Position numbers and translations under genes: made by a program. A stretch of 64,000 nucleotides of DNA from Dactylosporangium sp. AC04546 (GTDB lineage Bacteria > Actinomycetota > Actinomycetes > Mycobacteriales > Micromonosporaceae), in assembly GCF_022095675.1 (NCBI RefSeq), contig NZ_JAHYSG010000047.1, positions 1-64,000 of the forward strand. The letters run 5' to 3'. Below, piece after piece: positions 44,930 to 60,088 of this stretch. Under the pieces are notes generated by a model. It made no database searches. It was given only the letters and a program-made list of their open reading frames with translations, and was not told the DNA's origin. Positions within the stretch are counted from its first letter, which is position 1; each line of letters opens with the position of its first letter.

Positions 44930-45187
44930 TCAGGCACCACCGTTCTGGACAATTTTCAGCCAAAGCCCAAGTCCAACAATGCACGCGAACCAGACGATGC
45001 CGACGAGGATCGTGTATCGGTCCAGGTTCTTCTCGGCGACCGAGGAGCCGGCAAGGCTCGACGAGACGCCGCCGCCGAACATGCTCGACAGGCCGCCGCC
45101 CTTGCCACGGTGCAGGAGCACGAGCATGGTGAGCAGAACACTCGTGATGACCAGCAGCACGATGAGGGTGTAGGCGAACGCCGTCAT
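44930..45187 (-). CDS. secG: Preprotein translocase subunit SecG
   Basis: An 85-residue SecG, part of the SecYEG channel. Two membrane helices (residues ~6-27 and ~60-78) flank the conserved loop LHRGKGGGLSSMFGGG. Length and topology are normal. It is transcribed leftward, downstream of the glycolytic genes as in other actinobacteria, though here a solute-binding protein gene lies between. It ends at an intrinsic terminator. Confidence 0.95.
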   Translation of the reverse strand: MTAFAYTLIVLLVITSVLLTMLVLLHRGKGGGLSSMFGGGVSSSLAGSSVAEKNLDRYTILVGIVWFACIVGLGLWLKIVQNGGA

Positions 45188-45236
45188 GGCGCGGTCGTCC
45201 TCTCGGTGGGCGGATGGGTCAGGCTGGGCAAGCTTA

Positions 45237-46949
45237 CTAGGCGAGGCCGAGTGCGCACAGATCGGGCTGCCCGAATTGCGGGTGGATGAACCCGCCGCGG
45301 ACGTTGGTGCCCGCCATGCGCAGGGACTTCATGTAGATGAGCGGGATCGTCACCGCCTGCTGCTGGATCTTCTCGTCGAGCTCGCCCCACAGGCGGTACT
45401 GCCGCTCCGGCATTGACTCCGACAAGGCCGCGGTGATCGCCTCATTGATGGAAGGGTCGTTCAGGAGCGCGTAGTTCTGGTTGTTCGTGGCGTTCGCCTT
45501 GGTCGGGATGAGCCGGCCGTCGAACAGCGGCGGGATGACCGCCGAACCGTTGGCCCAGTCGGGAATCCAGCCCGCCCAGAGCAGGTCGTTCTGGTTCGCC
45601 GGGTTGCCGATGACGTCGAAGTACGTCTCCGGGTCGATCCCATTGACCTTCAGCTGGATGCCGACCTGCTGGTACGTCTCCACCATCGTCGCGGCGAGGC
45701 GGCGGAGGTCCTTCTGCTCCGGGATCGACAGGGTCAGCGTGGTCGGGCACGGCTTGCCGGCGTTGCGCTGGTCCTCCATGAGCTTGATGGCCACGTCCGG
45801 CTTGCCCTCGACGTTGTTGGTGCTGTCGTAGAGGTCGAACTTCTTGTGGGCCTTGAGCTGCGGCGCGATCATCGTGTTCGCGTAGTCGCCGTAGACCGAA
45901 CCACCGGCCGCCGCGCGGAACTTTCGCTTGTTGAAGGCATACACCAGGGCCCGGCGGCAGTCGAGGTTCGGGATCCGCTTGGAGTTGATCGCGAGGTACC
46001 GGATGCCCCCGTAACTGCCCTGGACCGCTCGCGCCGACAGGTCGGGGTCGTTGACCACCTGCTGCACGAAGTTCGGCGCGACGTTCTTGTCCAGGTCGAT
46101 CGTGTCGGCGAAGTCGCCCTCGCTCTGGATCAGGTTCGAGGTGACCGTCGGCAGGTCGCCGTTGGCCTCCATCACGATCTTGTCCGGGTAGGCCTTGCGG
46201 ACGGTGTCGGTCTTGCGGTCCCAGTACGAGTTGCGGACGTAGACGAGCTGCTGGTCGGTGACCTCCTGCAGCTTGTACGGCCCGTTGGAGAAGGGCTTCT
46301 TGTCGTACTGGTCCTTGGTGTCCTGCTTGGCCGGGACGGGCGCGAAGACCGACATGGCGACGGTGTAGCCGAAGTCGCCGACCGGCTGGGCCAGCGTGAA
46401 CTTGATGTTCCGCTGGTCGACGCACTGGACCGAGGTCAGCCCCTTGCCGCCGTTGTTGCCGCCGACGAACGGGCCGGTGTAGGCGTCGGTGCCGGCGAGG
46501 TACGTCTTCGCGTAGGGCTGGGCGACCGAGAAGAGGCTGGAGAAGCTGCGCTCCACGCCGTACTTGACGTCGGCGCAGGTGACCGGCGTGCCGTCCTCCC
46601 AGCGGACGTCGTCCTTGAGCTGGAAGTCCCAGACGCGGTTGCCCTCGCTGGGCCGGCCGGCGTCGGTGGCCAGGTCGCCGACGATCTCACTGGAGGCCGC
46701 ACCCGGCTCCGACTTGAAGGTCGTGAGCGTCCGCGTGGTGAGGCGGCTGACGTTGGCCTCGGTCGCCGTCGCGATGCGCTGCGGGTCGAGGTGCGCCGGC
46801 TTGGCGCTGACGATCACGTGCAGGGTCCCGCCCGTCCGGGGCGGCTGGGGCTGGTTCTTCGCGTCCGCATCGCTGCACCCGGCGGTCGCCAGCAGCGTCA
46901 GACCGATCGAACCCGCCACGATGGCACGACGGCGCGTTCCGAACAACAT
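45237..46949 (-). CDS. Family 5 solute-binding lipoprotein (peptide/opine/nickel type)
   Basis: A 570-residue extracellular binding protein. A signal peptide with RRR and a lipobox ATAGC (Cys ~25) is followed by GGTLHVIVSAKPAHLDPQ and the family-5 region WDFQLKDDVRWEDGTPVTCADVKYGVERSFS. Such proteins usually deliver oligopeptides to an ABC importer. No permease or ATPase gene is adjacent, so it is an orphan that may pair with a transporter elsewhere or act as a sensor. It lies between tpiA and secG. Confidence 0.9.
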   Translation of the reverse strand: MLFGTRRRAIVAGSIGLTLLATAGCSDADAKNQPQPPRTGGTLHVIVSAKPAHLDPQRIATATEANVSRLTTRTLTTFKSEPGAASSEIVGDLATDAGRPSEGNRVWDFQLKDDVRWEDGTPVTCADVKYGVERSFSSLFSVAQPYAKTYLAGTDAYTGPFVGGNNGGKGLTSVQCVDQRNIKFTLAQPVGDFGYTVAMSVFAPVPAKQDTKDQYDKKPFSNGPYKLQEVTDQQLVYVRNSYWDRKTDTVRKAYPDKIVMEANGDLPTVTSNLIQSEGDFADTIDLDKNVAPNFVQQVVNDPDLSARAVQGSYGGIRYLAINSKRIPNLDCRRALVYAFNKRKFRAAAGGSVYGDYANTMIAPQLKAHKKFDLYDSTNNVEGKPDVAIKLMEDQRNAGKPCPTTLTLSIPEQKDLRRLAATMVETYQQVGIQLKVNGIDPETYFDVIGNPANQNDLLWAGWIPDWANGSAVIPPLFDGRLIPTKANATNNQNYALLNDPSINEAITAALSESMPERQYRLWGELDEKIQQQAVTIPLIYMKSLRMAGTNVRGGFIHPQFGQPDLCALGLA

Positions 46950-47036
46950 GCTTGTCCTTACGTCACCCGCTCGTGGCGGGACCAGGCCACTTTAGGCGGC
47001 ATTCAGCCGCCGCGGAACCGGGGGTGGCCCGAACGA

Positions 47037-47074
47037 CAAACGTCGCGCGGCCCGTGAGGACCGCGCGACGTTTG
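47037..47074 (-). terminator. Strong hairpin after the gap-pgk-tpiA operon
   Basis: Perfect 14-bp arms CAAACGTCGCGCGG (47037-47050) and CCGCGCGACGTTTG (47061-47074) enclose the loop CCCGTGAGGA. It starts 54 bases past the tpiA stop and precedes the solute-binding protein gene, as expected for a transcription terminator. Confidence 0.8.
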
Positions 47075-47127
47075 GTGACGCGAGTGCTAGACCGGGTTCA
47101 GAGCCGATAGGCCCCAACCAAAATCAG

Positions 47128-47916
47128 CTACTTGCCGAGGCGACAGATGCGGACGAAACCCTCCGCATCGATGCTGGCGCCGCCCACGAGCGCGCCGTCG
47201 ATGTCGGGCTGCTCGATGATCGAAGCGACGTTGTCGTGCTTCACCGAGCCGCCGTAGAGGATGCGGATCCGGTCGGCGGTGCCGCCGGAGTACTTCTCGG
47301 CCAGCCGGGTGCGGATCGCGCCGATGACCTCCTGCGCGTCCTGCGGCGTCGCCACCTTGCCGGTGCCGATCGCCCAGACCGGCTCGTACGCGATGACGAT
47401 CTTCTCGACCTCGTCGGCCTTGACCTTCTCCAGGCCGGCGTCGAGCTGCGCGAGCGTGTAGCCCACGTGCTCGCCGGCCTCCCGCACCTCGAGCCCCTCG
47501 CCGATGCACAGGATCGGCGCGATCCCGTTGGCCAGGGCGACCTTCACCTTGGCGTTGACCAGGGCGTCGTCCTCGTTGTGGTACTGCCGGCGCTCCGAGT
47601 GCCCGACCACCACGTACTGGCAGCCGAGCTTGGCCAGCATGGCAGCCGAGATCTCGCCCGTGTAGGCCCCGGACTTGTTGTGCTGCGAGACGTCCTGGGC
47701 GCCGTAGCCGATGAGCAGCTTGTCGCCGTCGACCAGCGTCTGGATGCTGCGGATGTCGACGAACGGCGGCAGCACGACCACCTCGACCTCGTTGAGCTGC
47801 GGCTCCGTGAGGCTGAAGGCCAGCTTCTGGACCAGCGCGATGGCCTCGAGGTGGTTGAGGTTCATCTTCCAGTTGCCGGCCATGAGCGGCCGGCGGCCCG
47901 TCTGGGGAGTGGTCAT
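47128..47916 (-). CDS. tpiA: Triose-phosphate isomerase
   Basis: A 262-residue TIM-barrel enzyme interconverting dihydroxyacetone phosphate and glyceraldehyde 3-phosphate. Catalytic residues are Lys in GNWKMNLN (~residue 17), His in VVVGHSERR (~107) and Glu in [13 protein letters not shown] (~178). The start at ATG 47916 adds eleven residues before the family-typical MAGNWK; that internal ATG is an alternative. It lies 3 bases after pgk. Confidence 0.96.
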   Translation of the reverse strand: MTTPQTGRRPLMAGNWKMNLNHLEAIALVQKLAFSLTEPQLNEVEVVVLPPFVDIRSIQTLVDGDKLLIGYGAQDVSQHNKSGAYTGEISAAMLAKLGCQYVVVGHSERRQYHNEDDALVNAKVKVALANGIAPILCIGEGLEVREAGEHVGYTLAQLDAGLEKVKADEVEKIVIAYEPVWAIGTGKVATPQDAQEVIGAIRTRLAEKYSGGTADRIRILYGGSVKHDNVASIIEQPDIDGALVGGASIDAEGFVRICRLGK

Positions 47917-47919
47917 CGC

Positions 47920-50303
<2,384 letters not shown>

Positions 50304-50388
50304 CTATCGTCTCGAACCGGTCACGATCGCACGGGGGTGTCCGAGGCCACGTTTCCAGTTCGTTTCACAGTGAGAATCCCCCGAGGGA

Positions 50389-51369
50389 TCACCCCACGAG
50401 CATCTCCGGCGTCACGGCGGACTCGGTGTCCGGAATGCCCAGATCACGAGCCCGCTTGTCGGCCAGCGCCAGCAGCCGCCGGATCCGGCCGGCGATGGCG
50501 TCCTTGGTCAGCGGCGGGTCGGCCAGCGCGCCCAGCTCCTCCAGCGAGGCCTGCCGATGCTCCAGCCGCAGGGTGCCGGCGCTGAACAGGTGCTCGGGAG
50601 CCGCGTCGGCCAGGATCTCCATCGCGCGGGCGACCCGCGCGGCGGCCGCCACCGCGGCCCGCGCCGAGCGGCGCAGGTTGGCGTCGTCGAAGTTGGCCAG
50701 CCGGTTGGCGGTGGCCCGGACCTCGCGCCGCACCCGGCGCTCCTCCCAGGTCAGCACGCTCTGGTGGGCCCCGATGCGGGTCAGCAGCGCGGCGATCGCG
50801 TCGCCGTCCTTGACCACGACCCGGTCGACGCCGCGCACCTCGCGGGCCTTCGCGGTGATGCCGATCCGCCGGGCCGCGCCGACCAGCGCCAGCGCCGCCT
50901 CGGGCCCGGGGCAGGTGATCTCCAGCGCGCAGCTGCGGCCGGGCTCGGTGAGCGAGCCGTGGGCCAGGAACGCGCCCCGCCAGGCGGCGACGGCGCAGCA
51001 CATGTTCGCCGACACGACGTGCGGCGGGAGCCCGCGCACCGGACGGCCCCGGACGTCGAGCAGGCCGGTCTGCCGGGCGAGCGCCTCGCCGTCCTTGACC
51101 ACCCGGACGATGAAGTGGCTCGCCTTGCGCAGGCCGCCGGAGGCCAGGACATGGATCTCGCTCTGGTACCCGTACACCTCCGACACCTCGCGCCGCAGCC
51201 GGCGGGCGGCGGCGTTGGTGTCGAGTTCAGCCTCGACGACCACCCGGCCGGAGACGATGTGCAGTCCGCCGGCGAAGCGCAGCAGCGCGGCCATCTCGGC
51301 GCGCCGGCAGCAGGGTTTCGCCACGTCAACCCGGCTCAGCTCGTCCTTGACCGCAGCGGTCATCGCCAT
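50389..51369 (-). CDS. whiA: Sporulation/cell-division regulator WhiA
   Basis: A 326-residue WhiA with an N-terminal LAGLIDADG-like fold (no endonuclease activity expected) and a C-terminal helix-turn-helix ([29 protein letters not shown], ~residues 277-305). In sporulating actinomycetes it works with WhiB to switch growth to septation. The Cys pair [10 protein letters not shown] (~residue 20) is typical. The start overlaps the yvcK end by ten bases. The cluster yvcK-whiA next to rapZ and uvrC is conserved. Confidence 0.95.
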   Translation of the reverse strand: MAMTAAVKDELSRVDVAKPCCRRAEMAALLRFAGGLHIVSGRVVVEAELDTNAAARRLRREVSEVYGYQSEIHVLASGGLRKASHFIVRVVKDGEALARQTGLLDVRGRPVRGLPPHVVSANMCCAVAAWRGAFLAHGSLTEPGRSCALEITCPGPEAALALVGAARRIGITAKAREVRGVDRVVVKDGDAIAALLTRIGAHQSVLTWEERRVRREVRATANRLANFDDANLRRSARAAVAAAARVARAMEILADAAPEHLFSAGTLRLEHRQASLEELGALADPPLTKDAIAGRIRRLLALADKRARDLGIPDTESAVTPEMLVG

Positions 51370-52553
51370 TCTGTCGTCACCTCGCGGTTTTCGAGTTCCC
51401 TACGGATCAGCGGCTCCAGAGCTGCCGCGAGTGCCAGCGGATCGTGCCGAGGGGATCCGTCGACGACGGCCACCGGCGCCAGCACCAGACGTGCACCAAG
51501 CGATTCTGCCGCACGATGGACCGGTTCGGGGTCGCCTACGGCTTTCCCGTCAGCAAGAACTACATCGACCTGTAACCCAGGTAGGTAACGACGCAGCGCG
51601 GCCAGGTGTTCCGGCAGCGTCAATCCCGCGGTTTCGCTGTCCGCGGCGAGGTTCAATGTGACCAGCCGTTTTGCGGCGCTGGCCCGGATCGCGTCGGCGA
51701 GCCCGGGCACCAGCAGGTGCGGGATCACGCTGGTGAACCAGGACCCCGGCCCGAACAGCAGCCAGTCCGCGCGCTGCGTCGCCAGCACCGCCTCCGCGCA
51801 CGCCGCCGGCGCGGCCGGCGTCAGCCGCACCCGGTCGATGGTCTTCGCGGTGACGGCCACCTCGTGCTGACCCCGGACAGTGACGACCTCACCACCGTCG
51901 GACAGATCGGCCTCGATGTGCAACGGTTGCCGGGACATCGGCAGTACCCGCCCGCCGCACCGCAGCATCGCGGCCGCCTGGTCGAGCGCCGCGACCGGGT
52001 CGCCGGCCAGCTCCATGAGCGCGCACAGGACGAGGTTGCCGACTGGGTGCCCGGCGATGTCGTCGGCGCCGTCGAACCGGTGCTGGAACAGCTCGGCCAT
52101 CGCGGTCTCGTCGGCGAGCGCGGCCAGGGCCTGGCGGAGATCGCCGGGCGGCAGGATGTCGCGCGTCTGCCGCAGCCGCCCGCTGGACCCGCCGTCGTCG
52201 GCGACGGTCACGACGGCCGTGATGTCGAGCGGCGCGTCGGCTTGGAGGCGGCGCAGCGCGCGCAGGGTCGCGGACAGACCGTGCCCGCCCCCGAACGCCA
52301 CGACCCGCACGGGCCGCCGCCCGTCCCCGGCCTCGACCACCGGTTCGGCCAGCCCAATGCCGCCGGCCACCACCGCTGCCGCCTCTGCCAACAACTCCTC
52401 CACACCACGGTCGACACCCGGACCCACGTCGTTGCCCATCGGCTCGACGCCGGCCGATCCACTCGGGGTGGATCGACCAACGTCTGATTGAGCAGGCGAC
52501 GGTTCGGGCGGAGGCGCCGGCCGCGCTGCCGGCGCTGGTGCCGGATCGGTCAT
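51360..52553 (-). CDS. yvcK: YvcK/CofD-like gluconeogenesis factor
   Basis: A 397-residue YvcK (GlmR-like) protein with a CofD-like Rossmann fold. The N-terminal nucleotide-sugar binding motif is [14 protein letters not shown] (~residue 82) and [15 protein letters not shown] follows (~110). An unusually long Pro/Ala/Ser-rich N-terminal extension (~75 residues) precedes the core; an internal ATG at 52440 would remove half of it. YvcK proteins bind UDP-GlcNAc and support cell-wall precursor supply on gluconeogenic carbon. A hairpin starts exactly at the start codon. Confidence 0.92.
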   Translation of the reverse strand: MTDPAPAPAARPAPPPEPSPAQSDVGRSTPSGSAGVEPMGNDVGPGVDRGVEELLAEAAAVVAGGIGLAEPVVEAGDGRRPVRVVAFGGGHGLSATLRALRRLQADAPLDITAVVTVADDGGSSGRLRQTRDILPPGDLRQALAALADETAMAELFQHRFDGADDIAGHPVGNLVLCALMELAGDPVAALDQAAAMLRCGGRVLPMSRQPLHIEADLSDGGEVVTVRGQHEVAVTAKTIDRVRLTPAAPAACAEAVLATQRADWLLFGPGSWFTSVIPHLLVPGLADAIRASAAKRLVTLNLAADSETAGLTLPEHLAALRRYLPGLQVDVVLADGKAVGDPEPVHRAAESLGARLVLAPVAVVDGSPRHDPLALAAALEPLIRRELENREVTTEWR

Positions 52554-52579
52554 GCGGCCTCCGCTTCGCTCCGGCCGCA
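52553..52579. repeat. GC hairpin with conserved core, copy A
   Basis: TGCGGCC (52553-52559) and GGCCGCA (52573-52579) flank a core TCCGCTTCGCTCC. It touches the yvcK start codon. The core recurs in copy B at 52601-52636 with different but self-complementary arms. Confidence 0.6.
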
Positions 52580-52600
52580 CGACTTCACGCTGAGCCCTCG

Positions 52601-52636
52601 ATGACCGGCCCCTCCGCTGCGCTCCGGACCGGTCAT
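52601..52636. repeat. GC hairpin with conserved core, copy B
   Basis: ATGACCGG (52601-52608) and CCGGTCAT (52629-52636) flank a core CCCCTCCGCTGCGCTCCGGA. The right arm contains the rapZ stop codon. It could attenuate read-through from rapZ into yvcK. Confidence 0.6.
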
Positions 52637-53529
52637 TCGCGCCCCAGGTCGCGGTGCTGCGGCGACGCCGCGAGCCGCATCTCGCGCAGCCGGCGGGCCA
52701 GCTCCTCGGCGATGGCCACGCTGCGGTGCTTTCCGCCGGTGCAGCCGACGGCGATCGTGAGATACCGCTTGCCCTCACGCTCGAAGCCCGGCGCGGTCGC
52801 GTTGATCAGCCGCGCGTACGTCTCGACGAAGGTCACCGCCCCGCGCTGCCCCAGCACGTACCGGCTGACGTCCGTCTCGCGGCCGGTGTGCTCGCGCAGC
52901 TCCGGCACCCAGTACGGGTTGGGCAGGAAGCGCGCGTCGAGCACGAAGTCGGCGTCGGGCGGCAGCCCGTACTTGAACCCGAAGGACAGCACCGTCACCC
53001 GGATCTGGGTCGTGTCCTCCTCGCCGAACATCTCCTCGATGCGGCCGCGGAGCTGGTTGACGTTGAGATGGCTCGTGTCGATGAGGACGTCGGCCTGCTC
53101 CCGGGCCTCCTGGAGCAGCTTGCGCTCGGCCGCGATCCCGTCGGAGAGCCGCCCCGCGCCCTGCAGCGGGTGCGATCGGCGCACGCTCTCGAACCGCCGG
53201 ATGAGCACCTCGTCGTCCGCGTCGACGAACACCATGCGCGGGTTGAACCCCCGCTCGCGCAGCGCCTTGACCGCCCCCGGAAGATCGGTCGAAAATGCGT
53301 GACTGCGCACGTCGAGCACCATCGCCGTGCGCCGGGCGGCCCCCCGCGCCTGGTACGCCAGCTCGGCCATGTCGAGCAACAACGCCTGCGGCAGGTTGTC
53401 GACGACGTAATACCCCACGTTCTCCAGAGCCCGGGCGACCGTGCTGCGCCCACCGCCGGACACGCCCGTGACGATGACCAGGTCGGTCGTCGTCCGGTCA
53501 GGCGTGACCGGCTCCCCCTCTTCGCTCAC
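52633..53529 (-). CDS. rapZ: RapZ-family nucleotide-binding protein
   Basis: A 298-residue RapZ (YvcJ) family protein. Walker A is VTGVSGGGRST (~residue 20), with Arg replacing the usual Lys of GKS, and the Walker B-like region is MVFVDADDEVLIRRF (~95). The C-terminal VGCTGGKHRSVAIAEELA (~270) is the family signature. RapZ proteins sense cell-envelope precursors and nucleotides. The start is set at GTG 53529; the frame is open to 53610 but overlaps uvrC there. Confidence 0.93.
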   Translation of the reverse strand: MSEEGEPVTPDRTTTDLVIVTGVSGGGRSTVARALENVGYYVVDNLPQALLLDMAELAYQARGAARRTAMVLDVRSHAFSTDLPGAVKALRERGFNPRMVFVDADDEVLIRRFESVRRSHPLQGAGRLSDGIAAERKLLQEAREQADVLIDTSHLNVNQLRGRIEEMFGEEDTTQIRVTVLSFGFKYGLPPDADFVLDARFLPNPYWVPELREHTGRETDVSRYVLGQRGAVTFVETYARLINATAPGFEREGKRYLTIAVGCTGGKHRSVAIAEELARRLREMRLAASPQHRDLGRE

Positions 53530-53542
53530 CACGCGGTCGAGT

Positions 53543-55528
53543 CTATGTGGTGACGCCTTCCGCCCCCGCCGCTCGGTCGGTTTGCCCCTCTTGGGCGGGT
53601 GCCGGGCCATCGCCGTTGAGCGCCGTCAGGATCGCCTCGGCAGTGCGGCGGCCGATGCCGTGGACCTCGGCGATCTCCTCGATGCTCGCCGCCTTCAGCC
53701 GTTTGAGTGAACCGAAGTGCCGCAGCAGGGCCTTGCGGCGGATCTCGCCGAGGCCGGGAACACCGTCCAACGTGGACGTGGTCATGCGCTTCGAGCGCTT
53801 CTGCCGGTGATACGTGATGGCGAACCGGTGGGCCTCGTCGCGGACGCGCTGGAGGAGATACAGGCCCTCGGAGGCGCGCGGCAGGATCACCGGGAACTCG
53901 TCGTTGGGCAGCCAGACCTCCTCCAGCCGCTTCGCGAGGCCGCAGATCGCGATGTCGTCGATGCCCAGGTCGAGCAGCACCTGCGCGGCCGCGTTGACCT
54001 GGGGCTGGCCGCCGTCGACGACCACCAGCTGCGGCGGGTAGGCGAACTTGCGCGGCCGGCCCGTCGTCGGGTCGATGCCCGGCCGCGACGGGTCCTCCTC
54101 GCCGTCGGTCAGCTCGTCGAGCTCGACCTTCGCTTCGAGATAGCGCGCGAACCGCCGCCGGAGCACCTCCGAGATCGCCGACACGTCGTCGGTGGCGCCG
54201 TTGACGGCGAACCGCCGATACTCGCTCTTGCGCGACAGCCCGTCCTCGAACACGACCATGCTGGCGACCACGTCGGTGCCCTGGATCTGGGACACGTCAT
54301 AGCACTCGATGCGCAGCGGCGCCGTCTGCATGCCGAGCGCCTCGGCGATCTCCTCCAGCGCCTTGCTGCGCGTGCTCAGGTCGCCGGCCCGGCGCAGCTT
54401 GTGCTGCTGGAGCGCCTGCTCGGCGTTGCGGGCGACGGTCTCGGCGAGGGTCTTCTTGTCGCCGCGCTGCGGGACGCGGATCGCCACCCGGCTGCCACGC
54501 AGCTTCGACAGCCAGTCGGCGAGTGCGTCGACGTCGGCCGGCAGCTCCGGGACCAGCAGCTCCTTGGGCAGGTCGGCGGAGTCGGCGCCGGCCTCCGTGC
54601 CGTAGATCTGGCTGCAGAAGTGGTGGACCAGGTCGCCGGCGGTCAGCTCCTCGGTCTTCTCCACGACCCAGCCCCGCTGGCCGCGGACCCGCCCGCCGCG
54701 CACATGGAACACCTGCACGGCGGCCTCGAGCGGGTCGTCGGCGAACGCCACGACGTCGGCGTCGACGCCGTCGCCGAGCACGACCGCCTGCTTCTCGATG
54801 GCGCGCCGCAGCGCCCCCAGGTCGTCGCGCAGCCGGGCCGCCCGCTCGAAGTCGAGCTCGTCGCTGGCCGCATACATCTCGCGCTCCAGCTTGCGGACCA
54901 TCATGTCGGTCTTGCCCGCCATGAAGTCGCAGAAGTCCTCGACGATCTGCCGGTGCTCCGCCTCGCTCACCCGGTCGACGCAGGGGGCGGAGCACTTCCC
55001 GATATACCCCAACAGGCACGGCCGGCCGATCTGCCCAGCCCGCTTGAAGACGCCCGAGGAGCAGGTGCGCGCCGGGAACACCCGCAGCAGCAGGTCGAGC
55101 GTCTCCCGGATCGCCCAGGCGTGCGCATAGGGCCCGAAATAGCGCACACCCTTGCGCTTCGCGCCACGCATCACCTGGAGCCGCGGATAGGCCTCGTCGA
55201 GGGTGACGGCGAGATAGGGATAGCTCTTGTCGTCGCGATAGCGGACGTTGAATCGCGGGTCGTAGGCCTTGATCCAGTTGAACTCCAGCTGGAGCGCCTC
55301 GACCTCGGTGCCGACGACGACCCAGTCGACCCGCGACGCGGTGGTGACCATCTGCTGGGTGCGCGAGTGCAGCGTCCACACGTCGGCGAAGTAGGAGCTC
55401 AGCCGCTGCCGCAGCGACTTGGCCTTGCCCACGTAGATGACCCGGCCCGACGGGTCGTAGAACCGGTAGACGCCGGGCGAGTCCGGAATGGTGCCGGGGG
55501 CGGGGCGATACGTGGACGGGTCAGGCAC
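53543..55528 (-). CDS. uvrC: Excinuclease ABC subunit C
   Basis: A 661-residue nucleotide-excision-repair endonuclease. The GIY-YIG domain (SPGVYRFYD ... [13 protein letters not shown], residues ~18-45) makes the 3' cut, a UVR/coiled-coil region lies near residue 215, the RNase H-like endonuclease domain ([21 protein letters not shown], ~390) makes the 5' cut, and two HhH motifs close the C-terminus ([21 protein letters not shown], ~590). The GTG at 55528 gives the family-typical N-terminus. UvrA is encoded 1.3 kb downstream. Confidence 0.95.
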   Translation of the reverse strand: MPDPSTYRPAPGTIPDSPGVYRFYDPSGRVIYVGKAKSLRQRLSSYFADVWTLHSRTQQMVTTASRVDWVVVGTEVEALQLEFNWIKAYDPRFNVRYRDDKSYPYLAVTLDEAYPRLQVMRGAKRKGVRYFGPYAHAWAIRETLDLLLRVFPARTCSSGVFKRAGQIGRPCLLGYIGKCSAPCVDRVSEAEHRQIVEDFCDFMAGKTDMMVRKLEREMYAASDELDFERAARLRDDLGALRRAIEKQAVVLGDGVDADVVAFADDPLEAAVQVFHVRGGRVRGQRGWVVEKTEELTAGDLVHHFCSQIYGTEAGADSADLPKELLVPELPADVDALADWLSKLRGSRVAIRVPQRGDKKTLAETVARNAEQALQQHKLRRAGDLSTRSKALEEIAEALGMQTAPLRIECYDVSQIQGTDVVASMVVFEDGLSRKSEYRRFAVNGATDDVSAISEVLRRRFARYLEAKVELDELTDGEEDPSRPGIDPTTGRPRKFAYPPQLVVVDGGQPQVNAAAQVLLDLGIDDIAICGLAKRLEEVWLPNDEFPVILPRASEGLYLLQRVRDEAHRFAITYHRQKRSKRMTTSTLDGVPGLGEIRRKALLRHFGSLKRLKAASIEEIAEVHGIGRRTAEAILTALNGDGPAPAQEGQTDRAAGAEGVTT

Positions 55529-55612
55529 GGTTCCGAGACTAGTCGGACGGTACGACAAAACCCGCCGGGGCGGGGCCGGCCGCCCCCTCTCGGCCGACCC
55601 CGCGACGGTTCC

Positions 55613-56047
55613 TTACGCCAGCGAGATGTTGTCGCCCTCGACCTTGAGCTGCTTCTCGGCGAGCCCCTTGGTCGCCGGGCCGGTCTTCACCGACCCGTCG
55701 GCCGCCGAGAACGCGCTGCCGTGGCACTTGCAGTGGATCGAGCCGTCCGACACCTCGGAGACCACACACTGCTGATGCGTGCAGATCGAGCTGAAGGCCT
55801 TGAACTGGCCCGACGCCGGCTGGGTGACGACCACCCCGCCACCTTCGGTGAAGATCTTCCCTCCACCGACCGGGATGTCGGCCTTGGCCGCCAGGACGCC
55901 GCCGGCCGCCGCACCACCGGTGCTGCCGCCGTTGTCGTTCCCCGACGAGCCGCTGTCGCTGTCATCGTCTCCACACGCAGCTAGCACCGTCACGGCCGTA
56001 ACGCCGGCCGCTCCGGCAAGCACCGCACGGCGGGTCGTGTCACTCAT
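55613..56047 (-). CDS. Rieske [2Fe-2S] lipoprotein, high-potential type
   Basis: A 144-residue exported Rieske protein. Its N-terminus combines twin arginines (DTTRRAVLAG) with a lipobox TVLAAC (Cys ~25), then a 25-residue Asp/Ser/Gly linker. The cluster site has C-T-H-x2-C and C-x-C-H (ICTHQQC near residue 92, HCKCHGSAF near 110), including the two disulfide cysteines of high-potential Rieske proteins. It is expected on the outer face of the membrane as an electron carrier. ATG 56047 has a GGAGA ribosome site. A second Rieske gene follows tandemly upstream. Confidence 0.92.
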   Translation of the reverse strand: MSDTTRRAVLAGAAGVTAVTVLAACGDDDSDSGSSGNDNGGSTGGAAAGGVLAAKADIPVGGGKIFTEGGGVVVTQPASGQFKAFSSICTHQQCVVSEVSDGSIHCKCHGSAFSAADGSVKTGPATKGLAEKQLKVEGDNISLA

Positions 56048-56163
56048 AGGCTCTCCTTCAATGATCGTGGCCCGCTGGCTACGCCGAGAACTACCCCCAT
56101 ACTGGTTCGCTCGGTTCAATGCTCAACAAATCCTCAGAAATCCGTTATCTCGGCGTGATGTAG

Positions 56164-56682
56164 CTACACCTCGACGACGTAGCCGTCCTGCACCTTCACC
56201 GGCACGCCGTTCAGCCCCCGGGACGCCGGCCCCCGCACCAGGCTGCCGTCGGCCACCTTGAACTGCGAGTTGTGCCCGGGGCAGTTGATGACGGCGTCAC
56301 CCGCGGCCGGCGGGTCGACCATGATCCCCTGGTGCGGGCAGGCCGCCTTGAACGCCTTGAACGTGCCCTGCTTCGGCTGCACGACGAGCACGGTGTCCTT
56401 CGCGATCACGCCACCGCCCACCGGGACCTCCTTCGTCGCGACGAGCGCGCCGGCTGGTGGCGCGGCCTCGCCGGGCTGGGTCGGTGCGCCGGTGTTGTCG
56501 AAGGGATTGGCGGCTCCAGTGGTACTGCCGGCAGCCGGCGGGCTGCTCGCCCCACCGTTCGCGGCCGGCTCCGCGGGGTCGTCGCCGCCGCACCCCGCGA
56601 CGACGGTGACACCCAGCGCGCCGGCCCCGAGCAGCAACGCCCGCCGCGCGGCGCAGGGATTGAATCGGTCCTGAACTGGCAC
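56164..56682 (-). CDS. Rieske [2Fe-2S] lipoprotein, likely low-potential type
   Basis: A 172-residue relative of the neighbouring Rieske protein. It also has a twin-arginine-like signal (AARRALLLGAG) and lipobox VVAGC (Cys ~31), followed by a longer Pro/Ala/Gly linker (~residues 35-80). The cluster site reads C-P-H-x-G (AACPHQG, ~residue 113) and C-P-G-H (NCPGHNSQF, ~133): the four ligands are kept but both disulfide cysteines are missing. A lower redox potential than its neighbour is expected. Confidence 0.88.
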   Translation of the reverse strand: MPVQDRFNPCAARRALLLGAGALGVTVVAGCGGDDPAEPAANGGASSPPAAGSTTGAANPFDNTGAPTQPGEAAPPAGALVATKEVPVGGGVIAKDTVLVVQPKQGTFKAFKAACPHQGIMVDPPAAGDAVINCPGHNSQFKVADGSLVRGPASRGLNGVPVKVQDGYVVEV

Positions 56683-56797
56683 CCAGTCCTCCTGTGATCA
56701 GGCCTCGCCAAGCGGCGAGGGTAGCAGCGCCACCTTCGAGCCACCTGGCTATCGCCTTCGAGCGCGAACCCCGGCCGCCGGTTCCCGCACCGACGAA

Positions 56798-56830
56798 ACC
56801 GGCCCACCCGCTTGGCTCGGGTGGGCCGGT
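56798..56830 (-). terminator. Strong hairpin terminator after uvrA
   Basis: Perfect 13-bp arms ACCGGCCCACCCG (56798-56810) and CGGGTGGGCCGGT (56818-56830) with a 7-nt loop. It lies 17 bases after the uvrA stop; read leftward it is followed by TTCG, a short T-rich end. Confidence 0.78.
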
Positions 56831-56847
56831 CAGCGGACGTGCGCCGG

Positions 56848-59964
<3,117 letters not shown>

Positions 59965-60088
59965 GCTTCCCCTTGGCAGTGATTTGTCCGGTTCGAACAC
60001 CGTCCCGGTGCCAGCCGACAACTCTAGCCAGGGGGTATGACACTTTTCCGCGCCCGACAGACACGAACGGGGGACACGAACCTCCGGG

